From Candidatus Methylobacter titanis (lineage in GTDB: Bacteria; Pseudomonadota; Gammaproteobacteria; Methylococcales; Methylomonadaceae), in assembly GCA_029946125.1 (NCBI GenBank), contig JAQSDX010000040.1, positions 1 to 34,267 of the forward strand: DNA of 34,267 nt. Direction: 5' to 3'. Below are positions 31,974-34,267 of the stretch, piece after piece. The notes under the pieces are model-generated. The model was not told the origin of the DNA and did no database searches. It worked only from the letters and a program-made list of their open reading frames with translations. Positions within the stretch are counted from its first letter, which is position 1. The number at the start of each line of letters is the position of its first letter. The position numbers and the translations under genes were made by a program.

Positions 31974-34088
31974 TTAAAAATTGACAGTAACAGTCGCTCG
32001 CACCATTCTCGGTTCGACAGGGTGTTTCATGATATCCGTCTGCGGTGTGGCTCCGGCGGGATAGGCATATTGATAAGCGTAGGCAATATCGTTGGCGGTC
32101 GAGTCGAAAATATTGAAAATATCAAACTCCAGCTTATATTTTTTCTGTTTGTAACCCGCCCCCAAATTGACGATGCTGGTAGAGCCGGCCCAATACGTAC
32201 CCGACGAATCCAGCGGCATGTCGCCAAAATGGCGCAAGCGTACCGTGCCGAACAGACCGTTAGGGGCAACCACGGTAGCGCCGGTTGTAATGACCCTGCC
32301 CACCGAGTTGGGCACATAGTTGTTGGCTTCACCCTCAGGAGTCGTCACATAACGCGCCGAAGTCAACGCAAAGTCGGCATCCAGCGTCAACCAATCGGTT
32401 GGCTTGTAGTAATTGGTCCATTCAACGCCGTAACGATGGGACTTTCCATGCACCTCGGTTGTGCCGACATCGCCAGAAAACACCAACTCCTGATTGCTCT
32501 CCAGCCACCATATTGCCAGGGTGCTATTCAAGCCTTTAATAAAGTTGCTGCGAATGCCGGTTTCAGCGCCGCGCGACTGGGCCATAGGCGAGATCTTGGC
32601 GGTACTGCTGTCTAGTGCGGCACCTGTAGCCGGATCAAATTGCAGCGTAGTGCCGCGCGCATCGTTGGAGTGGTAGCCGAAACCGCCATTAACAAAGTAT
32701 TCGGTATTGAACCAGGGACCGATAATCAGGCTTAGCTTCGGACTGACTAGCGCTTGCCCTGCATTGCCTGAATTTGCCGCATTCACCAGAGGATCATGCA
32801 TGGCCGTGTCGAGCACCGTGACATCGTTATGGATAAAATCCCCCCTTAAACCGGCGATGGTGCGCACTTTTTCATGCCAATAGGTCTGGTTTTTCAGATA
32901 AACGCCGGCAGTGGTCTCGCTGACATTGCTGTGGCTGACAACATCTACCAGCTGCCTAGCCTGAGTGCGATCCAGACCCAAGCCCATGATTTCATCGTGA
33001 CGAAACTGAAAACCCACGGTATTGTCCATGTCAAAACCGAACAGCTTGTTATAGCGGGTATGTTCGATATTGCCTCCGGTCTGCACCCGATGTTCAAACT
33101 GGCGTATCTGGTCGCCGTTAACCGGGTTGTCCGCATAACCGGTAGAATTGGAATAGAGGTTTACATCGTAATAAAGCGCATAGATATTGGCGTCATTTTT
33201 CCAGTTATCGCCTTTGTTCCAAAGATTGGTTGAAAAGCTGTAGCGGTTGGTTTTGCCGCCATCCGTAGGATCCATCGTGCCGTAAAGGCCGAGCGTGCCG
33301 TTATCGACCAACGCTTGAGGGATCGGATTGGTTGCGGTCCAGTCGTTGGTATAGCCCTTCCCGTTAACCGACACCCCCCAGTCTTCTTTATCGAGCGTGT
33401 ACCGCAACATGCCGTTGAATTTTTTCGAGTCCTCCGGCTGCTGCCAGACGCCGTCGTAGAAATTAAATTCGCCGGCGTAAAGCAAATCGCCGCTGCCGAC
33501 TTTGTTGGAATTGGCTAGCAGGGTGCGGTAATAACCGAACTCGCCGCCGGTAAACTTCAAAATGCCTTCAGGCAATTTGTCCATCGAGAACATTTTCGAA
33601 TAACCGGCTGATGAAAAATCGCCGACTTCCGCATAATACGGTCCCTTGCCGTATTCAATCTTCTTCACCAGTTCGGGAATGACGCTATTGATGTCCATAT
33701 AGCCCTGACCGTGGGCATGGGTGGGCATGTTCATCGGAATGCCGTCGACGTAAGTCGTAAAGTCGGTGCCGTGGTCGAGGTTAAATCCGCGCAGGAAATA
33801 CTGATTAGCCTTACCGGATCCGCTGTGCTGGGTAGCTACAGCGCCGGGAATAACTTCCAGCAGCTCGCCGTTACGGGAAAGCGGACGGTATTCAAATTGT
33901 GTCTGACTGACTTCGCCCTGAGATGCCGATCCGGTTGTACCGATCAGGTCTTTTTCTCGCCCTGCTTCGACGACCATTTCATCAAGTTCCAAAGGTTGAG
34001 AGTCGGCATTAACCATCGCGCAGTTAAGAGCCAGAAAAACACCGATACCAACGCAGATTGTAGCGTTTTGTTTTTGTTTGACATGCAT
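31974..34088 (-). CDS. TonB-dependent outer-membrane receptor, substrate unknown
   Basis: 704 aa from ATG 34088, selected because AGGA lies about 8 bases upstream and the signal peptide (ATICVGIGVFLALNCAMVNA) then starts properly; the longer frame to 34220 adds an unlikely leader. A TonB-box-like ELDEMVV is followed by the plug (ELLEVIPGAVATQHSGSGKA, FLRGFNLDHGTDF, IPMNMPTHAHGQGYMDIN, IEYGKGPYYAEVGDFSSAG), then a barrel ending in VTVNF. This His-rich plug subtype is widespread, and its ligand (siderophore, vitamin, metal chelate) cannot be told from sequence. Lanthanide or copper complexes are worth testing in a methanotroph. Confidence 0.88.
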   Translation of the reverse strand: MHVKQKQNATICVGIGVFLALNCAMVNADSQPLELDEMVVEAGREKDLIGTTGSASQGEVSQTQFEYRPLSRNGELLEVIPGAVATQHSGSGKANQYFLRGFNLDHGTDFTTYVDGIPMNMPTHAHGQGYMDINSVIPELVKKIEYGKGPYYAEVGDFSSAGYSKMFSMDKLPEGILKFTGGEFGYYRTLLANSNKVGSGDLLYAGEFNFYDGVWQQPEDSKKFNGMLRYTLDKEDWGVSVNGKGYTNDWTATNPIPQALVDNGTLGLYGTMDPTDGGKTNRYSFSTNLWNKGDNWKNDANIYALYYDVNLYSNSTGYADNPVNGDQIRQFEHRVQTGGNIEHTRYNKLFGFDMDNTVGFQFRHDEIMGLGLDRTQARQLVDVVSHSNVSETTAGVYLKNQTYWHEKVRTIAGLRGDFIHNDVTVLDTAMHDPLVNAANSGNAGQALVSPKLSLIIGPWFNTEYFVNGGFGYHSNDARGTTLQFDPATGAALDSSTAKISPMAQSRGAETGIRSNFIKGLNSTLAIWWLESNQELVFSGDVGTTEVHGKSHRYGVEWTNYYKPTDWLTLDADFALTSARYVTTPEGEANNYVPNSVGRVITTGATVVAPNGLFGTVRLRHFGDMPLDSSGTYWAGSTSIVNLGAGYKQKKYKLEFDIFNIFDSTANDIAYAYQYAYPAGATPQTDIMKHPVEPRMVRATVTVNF

Positions 34089-34267
34089 GGCAGATCCTGT
34101 TCCAACTGCCAAGCTGGACATGATAACCCTCATATCGGGAAGATTTTTCGGGGTTTCCTGCGGATGTAACAGGGTATTAAAATCCGTAACTAATAATGGG
34201 TCGAAGATAAAGTTTTGCATGTGTCCTCTCTGCGCCGCCCGCGCATAATGGTTGATTTACACAACAG

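Noticed and set aside
34089-34220. 44-residue extension of the right-edge receptor
   Set aside because: It precedes a good ribosome site and a proper signal peptide at 34088.

Overview
The window looks like chromosomal DNA of a gammaproteobacterial methanotroph or methylotroph (order Methylococcales is my inference). The main reason is a compact tetrahydromethanopterin (H4MPT) / methylofuran C1-transfer island containing formaldehyde-activating enzyme (fae), methenyl-H4MPT cyclohydrolase (mch), beta-RFAP synthase (mptG) and satellite genes that in bacteria occur almost only in methylotrophs. It sits among typical Gram-negative envelope genes (MacAB-type efflux, TonB/ExbBD, TonB-dependent receptors, an MlaC-like protein). 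No rRNA, tRNA, CRISPR array or prophage was seen.

Layout. 1-202: tail of an IS200/IS605-family TnpB gene and the element's right end. 249-4827 (+): a complete tripartite exporter (MacA-like adaptor, MacB-like ABC pump, TolC-like outer-membrane lipoprotein). 5212-8193 (+): a Fur-controlled iron/heme energising block (hemP, a small Cys protein, tonB, exbB, exbD, two small unknowns). 8326-11862 (+): a catecholate-siderophore-type receptor, a PiuC/YbiX dioxygenase and a PepSY-type membrane protein. 12144-13711 (+): an MlaC-like protein and an M48 protease. 13942-17858 (-): L,D-transpeptidase, DUF2182 and DUF1326 proteins, an SDR-fold protein and a DUF938 methyltransferase. 18190-20901 (+): a sigma-54 activator with an N-terminal Cys-containing MetOD1-like sensor, and an aspartoacylase-like zinc hydrolase. 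20912-21481 (-): a MarR regulator with a Cys-rich tail.

21565-31761 is the C1 cofactor island. Going down the minus strand it runs: pol-beta-type nucleotidyltransferase, HAD phosphatase, mptG, ATP-grasp ligase, mch, RimK-like ATP-grasp ligase, CitG/MdcB-like transferase, fae; then, beyond a HisA-like gene on the plus strand, a third ATP-grasp ligase and an MfnF-like ASKHA protein. Fae and Mch catalyse adjacent parts of formaldehyde oxidation on H4MPT. MptG starts pterin-cofactor side-chain synthesis. Most of the others probably build or decorate dephospho-H4MPT and polyglutamyl methylofuran, but several steps have no firm assignment. The right edge (31974-34088, -) is a second TonB-dependent receptor of unknown substrate.

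The most notable observations are: the set of unassigned cofactor genes (three ATP-grasp enzymes plus a CitG-like and a nucleotidyltransferase protein); a palindromic repeat translated in frame inside one of the ATP-grasp genes; a 29-bp perfect Fur palindrome placed so that the hemP mRNA may be leaderless; and palindromes and repeats around fae and in the divergent HisA/ATP-grasp intergenic region.
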